A stretch of 64,000 nucleotides of DNA from CAIWHR01 sp963846855 (lineage in GTDB: Bacteria; Pseudomonadota; Gammaproteobacteria; Burkholderiales; Casimicrobiaceae): NCBI GenBank assembly GCA_963846855.1, contig CAWJXK010000008.1, forward strand, positions 1 through 64,000, given 5' to 3'. Positions 1 through 8,123 of the stretch are shown here, one piece after another. Within the stretch, counting starts at the first letter, position 1. Each line of letters opens with the position of its first letter. The notes under the pieces are model-generated. The model was not told the origin of the DNA, did no database searches, and saw only the letters and a list, made by a program, of their open reading frames with translations. The position numbers and the translations under genes were made by a program.

Positions 1-144
1 TATGAAGCGCATCAGGGTCGTACCGGACGATCTCGAGGCCGCTGCAGCGGAGCCATCCTTCGGGACCGAAGGTGGCGACGATCACATGCCCGCCAATCCT
101 GACGGCGTGCGCGACCTGGCGTACGTACGGCGCGCGCCGCGGAA
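1..144 (-). pseudogene. C-terminal-half fragment of a SAM-dependent methyltransferase (runs off the window)
   Basis: Translating the minus strand of this stretch in the frame ending at base 2 gives an uninterrupted peptide with the blocks YVRQVAHAV, GGHVIVATFGPEG and RCSGLEIVRYDPDALH. These resemble the second half of small class I SAM methyltransferases. The expected N-terminal SAM-binding half is absent: upstream in this frame lies the 3' end of the Crp-type gene, whose stop codon is at 145-147. There is no good start codon in the visible part. Either a 5'-truncated remnant is joined directly behind the regulator gene, or an indel or assembly join hides the real start. The 3' part lies outside the window. 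The family call rests on motif memory only. Confidence 0.45.
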
Positions 145-849
145 CTACGATCCGCGCGCCAGCGCGCCAAGCGCGTCGCGGTCGACGATACGAATGCGCT
201 CGCGGCCGAGGTCGACCCAGCCTCGGTCCTCGAACGTGCGCAGCAGGCGGGATACGATTTCGCGCACGCTGCCGAGCTCGTCAGCGAGCGTCTGGTGCGT
301 CGCGCTGATCTCTCCGGCGACAGCCTTGTTGACGAGAAGCACTGCGAGACGCCGATCGAGCTTCTGGAATGCGACCGCCTCTACGAGCTGCAGCACCGCG
401 GCAAACCGCTCACCGAAAAGCGAGAACACGTGTCGCCGGAAAGTCTCGTCCTCGGCGACCAGCGCGTTGAATTCGGCGGACGGCAGGACGAGCAACTCGA
501 CATCGGACTCCGCGATGCCCGAGGCGGCATAGTCGGTGCTGCCCAGCAGGCAGCTTCCCGACAGAAGACATGACTCGCCGGGCTTTACCCGGTAGAGCTG
601 GAGCTCGCGCCCGTTTGGATACCGCTGCAGGACGCGGACCGAACCGGAGAGCAGCAGCGGAAAGCCGCTGCAAGGCGACCGTTCACTGAACATGACGGTA
701 CCTGCCTGCACTTTCCGGTAGATTGCCGCTTTTGCGATCCGTTCCAACGTCTCTGGTGACGCCGCGGCAAGCGTCGGAAACACGGCGACGATGCGTGCAG
801 CGAGCGGCGAGAAGCCGATGGCGGCGGACGATGCGGAAACGTCGGACAT
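145..849 (-). CDS. Crp/Fnr-family transcriptional regulator
   Basis: A 234-aa cytoplasmic DNA-binding regulator. Residues about 20-130 form the cyclic-nucleotide-binding-type beta-barrel, 140-165 the dimer helix and 180-225 a winged helix-turn-helix. The recognition helix reads SVREIVSRLL. R196, E197 and R201 match the R-E-x-x-x-R pattern that CRP uses to read TGTGA, and differ from the E-x-x-S-R pattern of FNR. No FNR-type N-terminal cysteine cluster is present. Cysteines are at 60, 94 and 100, the last two in the loop ESCLLSGSC. Three perfect TGTGAC-N4-GTCACA sites occur 5-9 kb away in front of sulfur genes, so they are the likely targets (inference). The effector is unknown: cAMP is possible, and a thiol-based signal is also possible given the cysteines and neighbourhood. 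Confidence 0.9.
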   Translation of the reverse strand: MSDVSASSAAIGFSPLAARIVAVFPTLAAASPETLERIAKAAIYRKVQAGTVMFSERSPCSGFPLLLSGSVRVLQRYPNGRELQLYRVKPGESCLLSGSCLLGSTDYAASGIAESDVELLVLPSAEFNALVAEDETFRRHVFSLFGERFAAVLQLVEAVAFQKLDRRLAVLLVNKAVAGEISATHQTLADELGSVREIVSRLLRTFEDRGWVDLGRERIRIVDRDALGALARGS

Positions 850-1136
850 GTTCGGAGCCAGGGAATCGCGGCGGCGAATTCGATTCTACCGCGCCAGCGC
901 GCAACGCTGGCCGGACGCCGATCCTGACATCCCGATCTCGTTGCATCTGCCATTGTGGCCGCCCGAGGAACGGCCGGGACCACACAACGATCCAAGTCAG
1001 GCCATGGGGTGAGCGGGTGGTGCAGCCCTTACAGTGTGGACGGGGCGCCAAGCCTGCGGTTACTATTGCTGCCGATGCGACCCGCCGGAGGGCCCGGGGG
1101 CGATCCAACCCGACCGACTTCGCAAGGAAAGACCCG

Positions 1137-1379
1137 ATGAACAAGCTGCTATCGATTCTCGTTGCTTCCGTAGTCGCCGCCGCTTCCGTGCACGCGATCG
1201 CGGCCGATCCGCCAAAGGACACTGGCATGGCGAAGACCGCGCCAGCGAAGCTGGAAAAACCAGCCAACGTCACCGCCGAAGCGTGGGCCAAGATGACCGA
1301 CGCCGAAAAGCAGAAGGCCGTCGACAAGGCCAAGGCCGCAGCGGCGGATCCGAAGAAGCCCAAAAAGGGCGGCTGCTAG
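1137..1379 (+). CDS. Small exported lysine/alanine-rich protein of unknown function
   Basis: An 80-aa protein. The start is chosen at the ATG preceded by AAGGAAAG and followed by a clear Sec signal peptide (MNKLLSILVASVVAAASVHA, residues 1-20, likely cleavage after AHAIA-A). The mature part is short, charged and low in complexity: a KPANVTAEAWAKM segment, then a helical stretch rich in Lys, Ala and Asp, ending in KKGGC. A lone C-terminal cysteine is unusual and could be a site for metal, thiol or disulfide chemistry (inference). It is followed by a strong hairpin terminator, so it is probably monocistronic. It is divergent from the Crp-type gene across a 287-bp spacer. I do not recognise a family. 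Confidence 0.7.
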   Translation: MNKLLSILVASVVAAASVHAIAADPPKDTGMAKTAPAKLEKPANVTAEAWAKMTDAEKQKAVDKAKAAAADPKKPKKGGC

Positions 1380-1408
1380 TCCGATTCGCTAGGGCGCACG
1401 AGGAGAAG

Positions 1409-1437
1409 AACGGGGAGCTTGGCTCCCCGTTTTCGTT
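1409..1437 (+). terminator. Rho-independent terminator after the small exported protein
   Basis: A perfect 10-bp stem, AACGGGGAGC / GCTCCCCGTT, at 1409-1418 and 1422-1431 with a 3-base loop, followed by TTCGTTT. It lies 30 bases past the stop codon of the gene ending at 1379. Confidence 0.8.
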
Positions 1438-1569
1438 TCCGGCGCCCCGGGGGCGCGGAAATTCTCACGCGATTCCTCATGGCCGACGCGAATCGTTCGC
1501 GCGCCGCGGCCAGCGTAGACCCGGGCGCTTTTCCATCCGGCAGCCTCCGGGGCCGCGCCCCGACGCCGC

Positions 1570-2031
1570 CTATTTGACGACCGGATAATCCGCCTTGACC
1601 CAGTCCTCGAGCTTCATATCGACCGCGGCGACGCTGGTGAATCCGAGATCTTGCAGCGATTTCGCAGCAAGCGCACAGCGCCCCCCGGTCTTGCAATACA
1701 GGGTCAGTTGGCGAGCCATGTCGGTTTTGTCCGGGAACCCGACGTGTTCCCAGATCGTGAATTCGATCAGGCCGCGCGGAACGTTCACGGCGCCGGCGAT
1801 GTGACCCTCGGCGAACTCACCGGGCTCGCGCACGTCGATGAGGGTGCCAGCGCCGCCATGATCGAGTGCCGCCTTGAAGTCTGCCATGCTGATCGTCTTC
1901 ACCTGTTTCTTGGTGCTGGCGACGAGCTGGCCAACCGACGGGGGATAGTTCTGCGCGAATACCGCTCCCGGTAATATTAGGCAGACAGCAGCGAGCATCG
2001 CGACTACGAGCGTTCTTCTGTTGGTCATCAT
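1570..2031 (-). CDS. Periplasmic rhodanese-like sulfurtransferase
   Basis: A 153-aa single-domain rhodanese. Residues 1-26 are a Sec signal peptide (ending GAVFAQ), so it acts in the periplasm. The domain has the hallmarks LIDVREPGEFAEGHI (about residues 64-78) and an active-site loop CKTGGRC (about 114-120), in which the first Cys is the expected persulfide-carrying nucleophile. Rhodanese domains move sulfane sulfur between thiosulfate, polysulfide and thiol or cyanide acceptors. It lies 115 bp downstream of psrC in the same orientation, so it is probably the last gene of the psr operon and may deliver polysulfide sulfur to, or take it from, that enzyme (inference). The second loop cysteine is unusual and could form a disulfide. 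Confidence 0.85.
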   Translation of the reverse strand: MMTNRRTLVVAMLAAVCLILPGAVFAQNYPPSVGQLVASTKKQVKTISMADFKAALDHGGAGTLIDVREPGEFAEGHIAGAVNVPRGLIEFTIWEHVGFPDKTDMARQLTLYCKTGGRCALAAKSLQDLGFTSVAAVDMKLEDWVKADYPVVK

Positions 2032-2146
2032 GACGACCTCTCCTTGTTCTGATGGACTGCTGGGGATATGTACCGAAAGGCACGCAACGGGGCTCCGGGG
2101 TCCGTCTTCCGCTCCATGACGTTATCGCCGCCGGGCGCGGTGCCGC

Positions 2147-3202
2147 TCATTGGATCGCGGCCTGGACGATGTGACTCGCCTGGCCCGCACTCACCATCAC
2201 CCAGCGCAACGTGAAGCCGCCGACGAGCACCAGTAAGGCGGGCAGGACGGTATGCGGAATCCGGTGGCCGAGTTCCAGCCCCTGCAGCGCGAGCGGAGCA
2301 AGAATGCCCAGCCCGACGATCACGCCCCAGAACGCCCATGCATACGGTCCCCTCACAATCAGTGCAGCGGCCGCTGCCTGCGACGCTGACGATGTATAGA
2401 GGTTGACGATCAGCAGCGCGATCAGGACGAGCTCGATCGCGAGGAACGCGACGTCGGCTCGGATCAGCGAATTGGCGTGACGCCGCGCGGGTGGTTCTTG
2501 GCCGAGGGGCTGGATCATCGCGGCCAGGGCGCCGCCGATCATCCCCTGCGATGGGAGGCGTCTGCCGCGTGCGACGCTCGCAAGATGAAGCATTGCAGCG
2601 CCTGCCGACAATCCGGAGAACAGGAACAACGGCCCGAGGATCGCGCTGTTCCAGAGCGGCCGCGCGACCATCGTGTCGAGCAGAATCCCGGTGTAGATGC
2701 CAAGGCCGACGCCAAGCAGAATGTTTGCCCAGGCGAGCCCGCGAACGAGCCCTGGACGTGCTAGCAGCGCGTCCGACACGCGGCAAACGAGCGGCGCCTT
2801 TCGCCCGATCCACGGCCATGCATCGGGCAGCCGGATCGTCGCCGACGCGAGCAGCACGCCGTAGACGACGATCAACAGCCACGAACCCCACGACATCGGC
2901 GAGCTCGGCTGGAACGTGAGATAGACGCGCCAGACGTACAGCTTGTGAGTGAGATCGAGGAGCAGCGCCCCCATGCCGAGGTTGATCATCACGAACGAGA
3001 GGAGCGGCGCATGCAGCGAGAAGTAGTGCCTGGGATCGTCACCGCGCGCGAGCCTGAGCATCGCCGCGCCGGCCAGGATCATCATTCCGGCGACCAGACC
3101 GCCGAGGAAGAGATATACCGGGATCTCCCAGCTCCATACGGCGAGATGCGGGTCGATCAGCAGATTGTGTCGCGTCGTCGTGAATTCCAGCATGGCGGTC
3201 AT
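2147..3202 (-). CDS. psrC: NrfD/PsrC-like membrane quinone-binding subunit
   Basis: A 351-aa integral membrane protein with about nine or ten hydrophobic helices, typical of the NrfD/PsrC family. These proteins anchor a periplasmic molybdoenzyme and exchange electrons with the quinone pool. It starts 3 bp after the FeS subunit gene, so the two are translationally linked, and it is the third gene of an A-B-C order. The N-terminus (MTAMLEFTTTRHNLLIDPHLAVWSWEI) leads directly into helix 1 with the family-typical WSWEIPVYLFLGGLVAGM. It is longer than the 253-aa Thermus PsrC, which fits the ten-helix NrfD type. The physiological direction (polysulfide reduction or sulfur-compound oxidation) cannot be read from the sequence. 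Confidence 0.85.
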   Translation of the reverse strand: MTAMLEFTTTRHNLLIDPHLAVWSWEIPVYLFLGGLVAGMMILAGAAMLRLARGDDPRHYFSLHAPLLSFVMINLGMGALLLDLTHKLYVWRVYLTFQPSSPMSWGSWLLIVVYGVLLASATIRLPDAWPWIGRKAPLVCRVSDALLARPGLVRGLAWANILLGVGLGIYTGILLDTMVARPLWNSAILGPLFLFSGLSAGAAMLHLASVARGRRLPSQGMIGGALAAMIQPLGQEPPARRHANSLIRADVAFLAIELVLIALLIVNLYTSSASQAAAAALIVRGPYAWAFWGVIVGLGILAPLALQGLELGHRIPHTVLPALLVLVGGFTLRWVMVSAGQASHIVQAAIQ

Positions 3203-3205
3203 CCC

Positions 3206-3745
3206 TTACGTCAGATAGAAGACGCGCGGACCGGTGCCGGCCTCGGGCAGCAGCGTGTGATGCGGACGCGTGCGCAGGAGCTCGCCCACGCGACTCTTCG
3301 GGTCGTCGAGGTCGCCGAACGTCATGCAGTGCGTCGGGCAGACTGACACGCACGCCGGGTCCTTTCCATCCTTCGTCCGGTGGTAGCAGAACGTGCACTT
3401 GTCGGCGTAGCCGTCGGGGTGGATGAAGCGCGCGTCGTACGGGCAAGCGGACACGCAGGCCTTGCAGCCGATGCATTTGCCCGCCGTGATGAGCACGACC
3501 TTGCCGAGATCCTCGACGTGGCTCGCACCCGTGGGACAGCAGGACACGCACGGCGGGTTGTCGCAATGGTTGCAGCGCTCGGAACGGATCTCCATCGTCA
3601 CCGACGGAAACGTGCCGCGGACTTCAGTGGTGATCCAGTCGCGGCAATAGCCGAGCGGGACGCCGTTTTCCGTCTGGCAGGCGACGACGCAATCCATGCA
3701 GCCGACGCACTTGCGCGTGTCGATGACCATTCCGAAGCGGGACAT
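3206..3745 (-). CDS. psrB: Four-cluster ferredoxin electron-transfer subunit (PsrB-like)
   Basis: A 179-aa protein with four cysteine groups: CVGCMDCVVAC, CNHCDNPPCVSCC, CIGCKACVSAC, and CTFC plus a later CVSVC. These are the ligands of four [4Fe-4S] clusters, as in PsrB, PhsB and DmsB. It passes electrons between the molybdenum subunit and the quinone-site membrane subunit. I chose the ATG at 3745 (MSRFGMVIDTRKC), which puts the first cluster close to the N-terminus as in the family. An in-frame ATG at 3814 would add 23 low-complexity residues. There is no signal peptide, so it is presumably co-exported with the TAT-targeted PsrA partner. Confidence 0.85.
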   Translation of the reverse strand: MSRFGMVIDTRKCVGCMDCVVACQTENGVPLGYCRDWITTEVRGTFPSVTMEIRSERCNHCDNPPCVSCCPTGASHVEDLGKVVLITAGKCIGCKACVSACPYDARFIHPDGYADKCTFCYHRTKDGKDPACVSVCPTHCMTFGDLDDPKSRVGELLRTRPHHTLLPEAGTGPRVFYLT

Positions 3746-3827
3746 GTCAGTGCCGTCCCGGCCGCCCGAAGGCCACTGTGCGCCACCTCGGGGGGCAGCG
3801 AACGAAGTGAGCATGGGGGTTGTTCAT

Positions 3828-6026
3828 CTATGCTTCCTTCTCGAAGGTCACGAAATTGCTATGGAGGCTCGTGCCGCCCATCAGCGGATCGGTCACGTAA
3901 CGTGTCGTCAACTGCGTCGCATTGGCCCCTTTTAGATACGCGCTCTTCAGCTCCTTGCTGGTGTGGCCGAAGCCGTAGACCATGTAGACGCAGTCGGGTC
4001 GGATGCGTTGCGTCGCCTTTACTTTGATGCGATTGCTGGTCGCGCCGTCCTGGTTCCTGAGCTTCACGTACTGGCCATTGGCGAGGCCGGCCTTCGCAGC
4101 GGTGGCCGTGTTCACCCAGACCTCGTTCTCGCGCATCAGCTGATGCAGGATGGGATTGTTTTGCGTACGGCTGAACGTGTGCACCGGCGCGCGCCCCGTG
4201 ATCAGCGGCAGGTAACCCGGAGGCGCCGCCATCGGGGGCGTGTATTTCGGCACCGGGTCGAATCCCTTGGCTTTCAGCTGGTCGCTCCAGAACTCGACCT
4301 TGCCGGACGGCGTGTCGAACTTGAGCTCGGCGCCATCCTCGACGTAGATCGGCTCGGGCTTGCCGAGGATCACGCCCTCGCGTTTGAGTTCGTCCCAGCT
4401 CATCCCGGACTTCTCGACGCGATAGCGCAGGAATTCCTCGATGTCCGAGAACGGCAGGCATTCGGGAATGCCGAGCTTTTTTGCAAGCTCCTTCGCGATC
4501 CACCAATTCGGCTTCTGTTCCTGCGGCGCCGGCATCACCGGCTGACGCAGCGATGTCCAGCCCTGGCGCCCGGACCCGACCAGCAGCTGTTCGTAGCGCT
4601 CGAGGAATGTGACCTCCGGCAGCACTACATCCGCGTAGCCGGTGATCTCGGAGGGCAGCGTGTCGATGACGACGAGAAGATCGAGCGCGTCGATCGCTTT
4701 CAGCGTCTCCGCCGGATTCGGCAGGGCGTAGAGGATGTTCGTCGAATAGACGAACCAGCCCTTGATCGGATAGGGCTTTCCGGTGAGCGTCGCCTCGCGG
4801 ATGCCGTTGGTGATGCCCTCGTCGGCAAACGGATATTTTTCGCCGTTGGGATTGTCGGCCATCGGCTTGCTCGGCTTCGGCGGCTTGGGCAGCGGGTACG
4901 GCGCCACGTTCATGCCAGCGGCGAAGTAGAGCCCACCCTTGCGGCCCCAATTACCGAGCAGTGCAGAGAGCAGCGCTATCGCGCGGCTGCGCTGCGTGTC
5001 GTCGCCGTTCCATGTGACGCGCCGGCCCGGGTGGACCAACGCGGCAGGTCGCGCGTTGGCGAGCTCGCGGGCCGTGACCCGGATTACGTCGGCATCGAGG
5101 CCGGTTTCCTGTGCGGCCCATTCGGGCGTGTTGTCTCTGATGTCGGCGGCGAACTGGTCGAAGCCGTGACCATGCTTCTCGACGAAGTCCTTGTCATAGC
5201 GGCCCTCGCTTACCATCACGTTGCACCAGGCCAGCAGCAGCGCGAGGTCGGTGCCCGGCCTGATCGGCAGCCAGTACTTGGCCTTGCTCGCCGCGACCGA
5301 GAAACGCGGATCGACGACGATGATGGGAATGCGTCGTTCGACTGCCTGCGCGAATTCCTGCACCTGCGTGTTGTGCATGTTCTCGCCCAGGTGCTCGCCG
5401 ATCAGCGCGAGGCAGTTGGTGTTCGCGATGTCGACGGGCTCCGGCGAGCCGAGGCCCGTGCCGAACGTGAGCGTGAAGCCGACGTCGCGCGGACCGCGGC
5501 ATTGCGCAAACGACGATCCGGCGAAGTTGATGGCGCCCCAGGACTTCAGCGCATGCTGGAGGAAGAACTGGCCGATGCCGTGGTTGAACATCGCGACTGA
5601 CTCGGGCCCGTGTTGCGCCTTGATCTTGTTCATCCGGTCGGCGATGTAGGTGAACGCCTCGTCCCACGTGACGGCCGTCCATTTCTCCTGCCCGCGCTCG
5701 CCGCGGCGGATCAGCGGCTTCTGCAGCCGGTCGGGATCGTAATATGAACCGACGGCACCGGTGCCGCGCGGGCACAGGCGGCCGCGACTCTGCGGGTCGC
5801 GCGGGTTGCCCTCGAACTTCCACAGCTTGCCATCTCGCACATGAGCGAAGCCGGAGCAGCGCCAGAAGCACATTTCGCAGAACGTCGGTACGATCTTCAC
5901 GGTTCCCGCGGGCGCGTCCGCGGCACGCGCAACGCGCGCGAGAGGCTCCCATTGCGTCGCGACGGCAGCAGCTCCGAAAGTGGCCGCCGAGATCTTGAGG
6001 AAGCGCCTGCGGGAGAGATGTTCCAT
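3828..6026 (-). CDS. psrA: Molybdopterin oxidoreductase, polysulfide/thiosulfate reductase-like catalytic subunit
   Basis: A 732-aa catalytic subunit of the DMSO-reductase superfamily. The N-terminus has a TAT signal (LSRRRFLKISAATFGAA), so it is exported folded to the periplasm. A [4Fe-4S] site is formed by C50, C53, C57 and C85 (CEMCFWRC and RLCPRG). C176, in SSFAQCRGPRD, is the probable molybdenum ligand, as in PsrA/PhsA. The C-terminal part has the molydopterin-dinucleotide-binding fold (ITGRAPVHTFSRTQNN onwards). With psrB and psrC it forms a complete three-subunit quinone-linked enzyme, and the rhodanese and SQR in the window point to a sulfur substrate. Reduction of polysulfide or thiosulfate, or the reverse reaction, are the main options. 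A CRP-type palindrome lies about 128 bp upstream. Confidence 0.88.
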   Translation of the reverse strand: MEHLSRRRFLKISAATFGAAAVATQWEPLARVARAADAPAGTVKIVPTFCEMCFWRCSGFAHVRDGKLWKFEGNPRDPQSRGRLCPRGTGAVGSYYDPDRLQKPLIRRGERGQEKWTAVTWDEAFTYIADRMNKIKAQHGPESVAMFNHGIGQFFLQHALKSWGAINFAGSSFAQCRGPRDVGFTLTFGTGLGSPEPVDIANTNCLALIGEHLGENMHNTQVQEFAQAVERRIPIIVVDPRFSVAASKAKYWLPIRPGTDLALLLAWCNVMVSEGRYDKDFVEKHGHGFDQFAADIRDNTPEWAAQETGLDADVIRVTARELANARPAALVHPGRRVTWNGDDTQRSRAIALLSALLGNWGRKGGLYFAAGMNVAPYPLPKPPKPSKPMADNPNGEKYPFADEGITNGIREATLTGKPYPIKGWFVYSTNILYALPNPAETLKAIDALDLLVVIDTLPSEITGYADVVLPEVTFLERYEQLLVGSGRQGWTSLRQPVMPAPQEQKPNWWIAKELAKKLGIPECLPFSDIEEFLRYRVEKSGMSWDELKREGVILGKPEPIYVEDGAELKFDTPSGKVEFWSDQLKAKGFDPVPKYTPPMAAPPGYLPLITGRAPVHTFSRTQNNPILHQLMRENEVWVNTATAAKAGLANGQYVKLRNQDGATSNRIKVKATQRIRPDCVYMVYGFGHTSKELKSAYLKGANATQLTTRYVTDPLMGGTSLHSNFVTFEKEA

Positions 6027-6146
6027 GTACCGGTTTCCCTGTCTAGGGGACCGACCGGACCGTGTGCAGAAATGTTGCGCGCGATCCGGGAAGTCGGATC
6101 AGCCTTCTTGACACCGCCATTGGACCGCAAGGATTGCATCGCGCAA

Positions 6147-6162
6147 TGTGACGAAGGTCACA
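6147..6162. promoter_or_regulatory. Perfect CRP-type palindrome upstream of psrABC
   Basis: The sequence is TGTGACGAAGGTCACA: two perfect half-sites TGTGAC and GTCACA around a 4-base core. Its centre lies about 128 bp upstream of the psrA start codon, in the 252-bp gap between psrA and the end of the TPR gene. It has the same half-sites as the elements at 8006 and 9393. Confidence 0.8.
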
Positions 6163-6278
6163 TAACGACGACGTGCAAACCAATGTTTGCGCTAGCGCAA
6201 AGTTCACGCATCCCGCGCGAAGCGGCGACAGTTGCCCTCGCGACGAAATGTCGCAAGGGCGGGAGCTGCCCGCGATGT

Positions 6279-7934
6279 CTACAGTCGGGACGCCGTCAGC
6301 GGGATGTCGGCGTTGGCCCAGGCGGTTTTGGCTCGCGCCTCCGTTGCGCTCGCCGCGGCCGATTCGCCCTGACGACGTTGCGCATCGGCAAGGCCGCGCA
6401 GGGACCAGCCGTTTTCCGGATAGTGGCGAAGGTCCTCACGATAGACTTTCTCGGCGTCGGCAGGGCGCCCCGCGGCGAGCAGCGCGGCGCCCAGCGCATG
6501 CCGCGTCGGCGCGAGCCAAAGGTGCGGCTCGTCATAGGCTAGCGCGTCCTCCAGCGAGGTCGCCTCGAGGAGCGGTGCGATCGCGTCAACGGGCCTGCCT
6601 TCGGCGGCGACAATGTCGGCCGTCAGCGTCAGCACCGCAATCTTCGCCAACGTCCGGGCCGGATTGATGTTCTTGATACGGACGCGCTCGAGCGCCGGTT
6701 CCGCCGCCAGCCGCTCGACACTTGCGAGCTCGCGGCGCGCCAACGCAACACGCCCTGTGCGCGCAAAGGCGGTTCCGCGCGCGTAGTGCCAAATCGCCAA
6801 CGCATACGGCTCGGCGACGTCAGGCGGCAGCGTGTTCTCGAGGATTTCCTGCCATCGGCCGAAACGGACCAGCGCATAAAGCGGCAAGACATAGTAATGC
6901 TGGAGAATTCCGGTACTCCGGTCGCCAGGACTCGGTCCGCAGGCCGCCGGCCAGGCGGCGCGTGCCGCGGCGATGGCCTCGACGCTCCTGCCTTCCATTG
7001 CGGCCGCTGCCCACAGAAAGTGCTGATTGTGAGCAATGTATCCGACGCGGTACGCACGTTGCGCATCGACCTGCTCGAGGTACCTCTTGTCGGCGGCGAT
7101 CGATGTCTCGTTGGCAGTCACTGCGCCCTCGTACTGTCCCATGCGCATGTAGATGTGCGCCGGCATGTGCAGCAGATGGCCAGCGCCGGGAACCGCATCG
7201 CGCAGGCGATTTGCGCTCGCGAGCGCCCGCTCCGGATGCGGTGACGATTCCATCAAATGGATCCAGTAGTGATTGGCCCCCGGATGCTCCGGCGCGAGCG
7301 CGAGGGCGTGCGTCAGCAGCGCCTCCGCCTCCGGGGTCCCCGGCCGCGCGTTGCCGTTTGCATCCCACCAGTCGTAAGGATGCAGGTTGAGCATAGCTTC
7401 GGCGGCGAGCGTCACGATGTCTGCATCATCTGGATATTCGCGGGCCAGATCGCGCATGCGTGTGGCGTACGCCTTTTCGTCGGGCGGATCGGTCGGATCT
7501 GCCGAGGAATGCCGCATCGAAAGCGCTTCGATGAGCGCGCGAGCGCGGGGCGCGGGCCGCGGTGACAAGCTGCGCGCTCTTGCCAGCGTGGCGCGCACGC
7601 GGAGCGCGGCAGCGGCATCCATGTCGGAATTGATGTTCGGTCCCAATGCCAAACCGAGTCCCCAGTAGCAAAGCGCGCACTTCGGGTCGGCGGCAACGGC
7701 TGCTTCGAAGCTTCGCGCCGCCTCTGCCGGATTGAAGCCCCAGGCCAGCATCATTCCCTGGTGAAAATACTTCTGCGCGAGGGGCACACCGCTCGCCACG
7801 GGGCCGCGGTCGCGTCCCATGCCCTGGAGCAGCGGAGCCGTGACTTCTCCCGCCGCATGGGCGGACCCCGCCAGCATGCTCACCACGACGAGCGACATTG
7901 GGGAAAGCGCGATCCGCATCACGGCGCGCGACAT
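6279..7934 (-). CDS. Exported tetratricopeptide-repeat protein
   Basis: A protein of about 551 aa. The start at 7934 (MSRAVMRIALSP) precedes a Sec signal peptide (VVVSMLAGSAHAAGE). An upstream in-frame ATG at 7973 and another at 7919 are alternatives. The mature protein is all-helical TPR-like. The first helical pair carries YFHQGMMLAWGFNPAEAARSF followed by a CALCYWGLGLALGPN block, and further TPR-like units run to the C-terminus (AEKVYREDLRHYPENG). C-x-x-C at CALC may be structural. TPR proteins scaffold partner proteins. Its position between psrABC and the divergent YeeE/YedE genes, with a CRP-type site at 8006-8021 in the shared spacer, suggests it belongs to the sulfur regulon, but no role can be assigned. 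Confidence 0.8.
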   Translation of the reverse strand: MSRAVMRIALSPMSLVVVSMLAGSAHAAGEVTAPLLQGMGRDRGPVASGVPLAQKYFHQGMMLAWGFNPAEAARSFEAAVAADPKCALCYWGLGLALGPNINSDMDAAAALRVRATLARARSLSPRPAPRARALIEALSMRHSSADPTDPPDEKAYATRMRDLAREYPDDADIVTLAAEAMLNLHPYDWWDANGNARPGTPEAEALLTHALALAPEHPGANHYWIHLMESSPHPERALASANRLRDAVPGAGHLLHMPAHIYMRMGQYEGAVTANETSIAADKRYLEQVDAQRAYRVGYIAHNQHFLWAAAAMEGRSVEAIAAARAAWPAACGPSPGDRSTGILQHYYVLPLYALVRFGRWQEILENTLPPDVAEPYALAIWHYARGTAFARTGRVALARRELASVERLAAEPALERVRIKNINPARTLAKIAVLTLTADIVAAEGRPVDAIAPLLEATSLEDALAYDEPHLWLAPTRHALGAALLAAGRPADAEKVYREDLRHYPENGWSLRGLADAQRRQGESAAASATEARAKTAWANADIPLTASRL

Positions 7935-8005
7935 TTCGCCGCACCATTCCGAAATCTTAGCCTGGATCAACAAATGCTCCGAACGAGAACTCGCGGCTGC
8001 TGCTG

Positions 8006-8021
8006 TGTGACCAAAGTCACA
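8006..8021. promoter_or_regulatory. Perfect CRP-type palindrome in a divergent promoter region
   Basis: The sequence is TGTGACCAAAGTCACA, lying between the TPR gene (start 7934, minus strand) and the YeeE gene (start 8124, plus strand). Its centre is about 80 bp and 110 bp from the two starts, so one site may serve both directions. Confidence 0.8.
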
Positions 8022-8123
8022 GTCACGCGCCGCGCATTGGAAGAGCCTTTCTGTCGAGACGTCATTGCCTGCACTGCGTGGTCGAACGGTCGACCGGAGC
8101 GCTTGTCACTGGAATCATCGCAC

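Noticed and set aside
3828..6026. Arsenate or arsenite oxidoreductase (ArrA/ArxA) or sulfite dehydrogenase (SoeA) identity
   Set aside because: The FeS and molybdenum-ligand region (CEMCFWRC, SSFAQCRGPRD) fits PsrA/PhsA better. SoeA lacks a TAT signal. Phylogeny would be needed to be certain.
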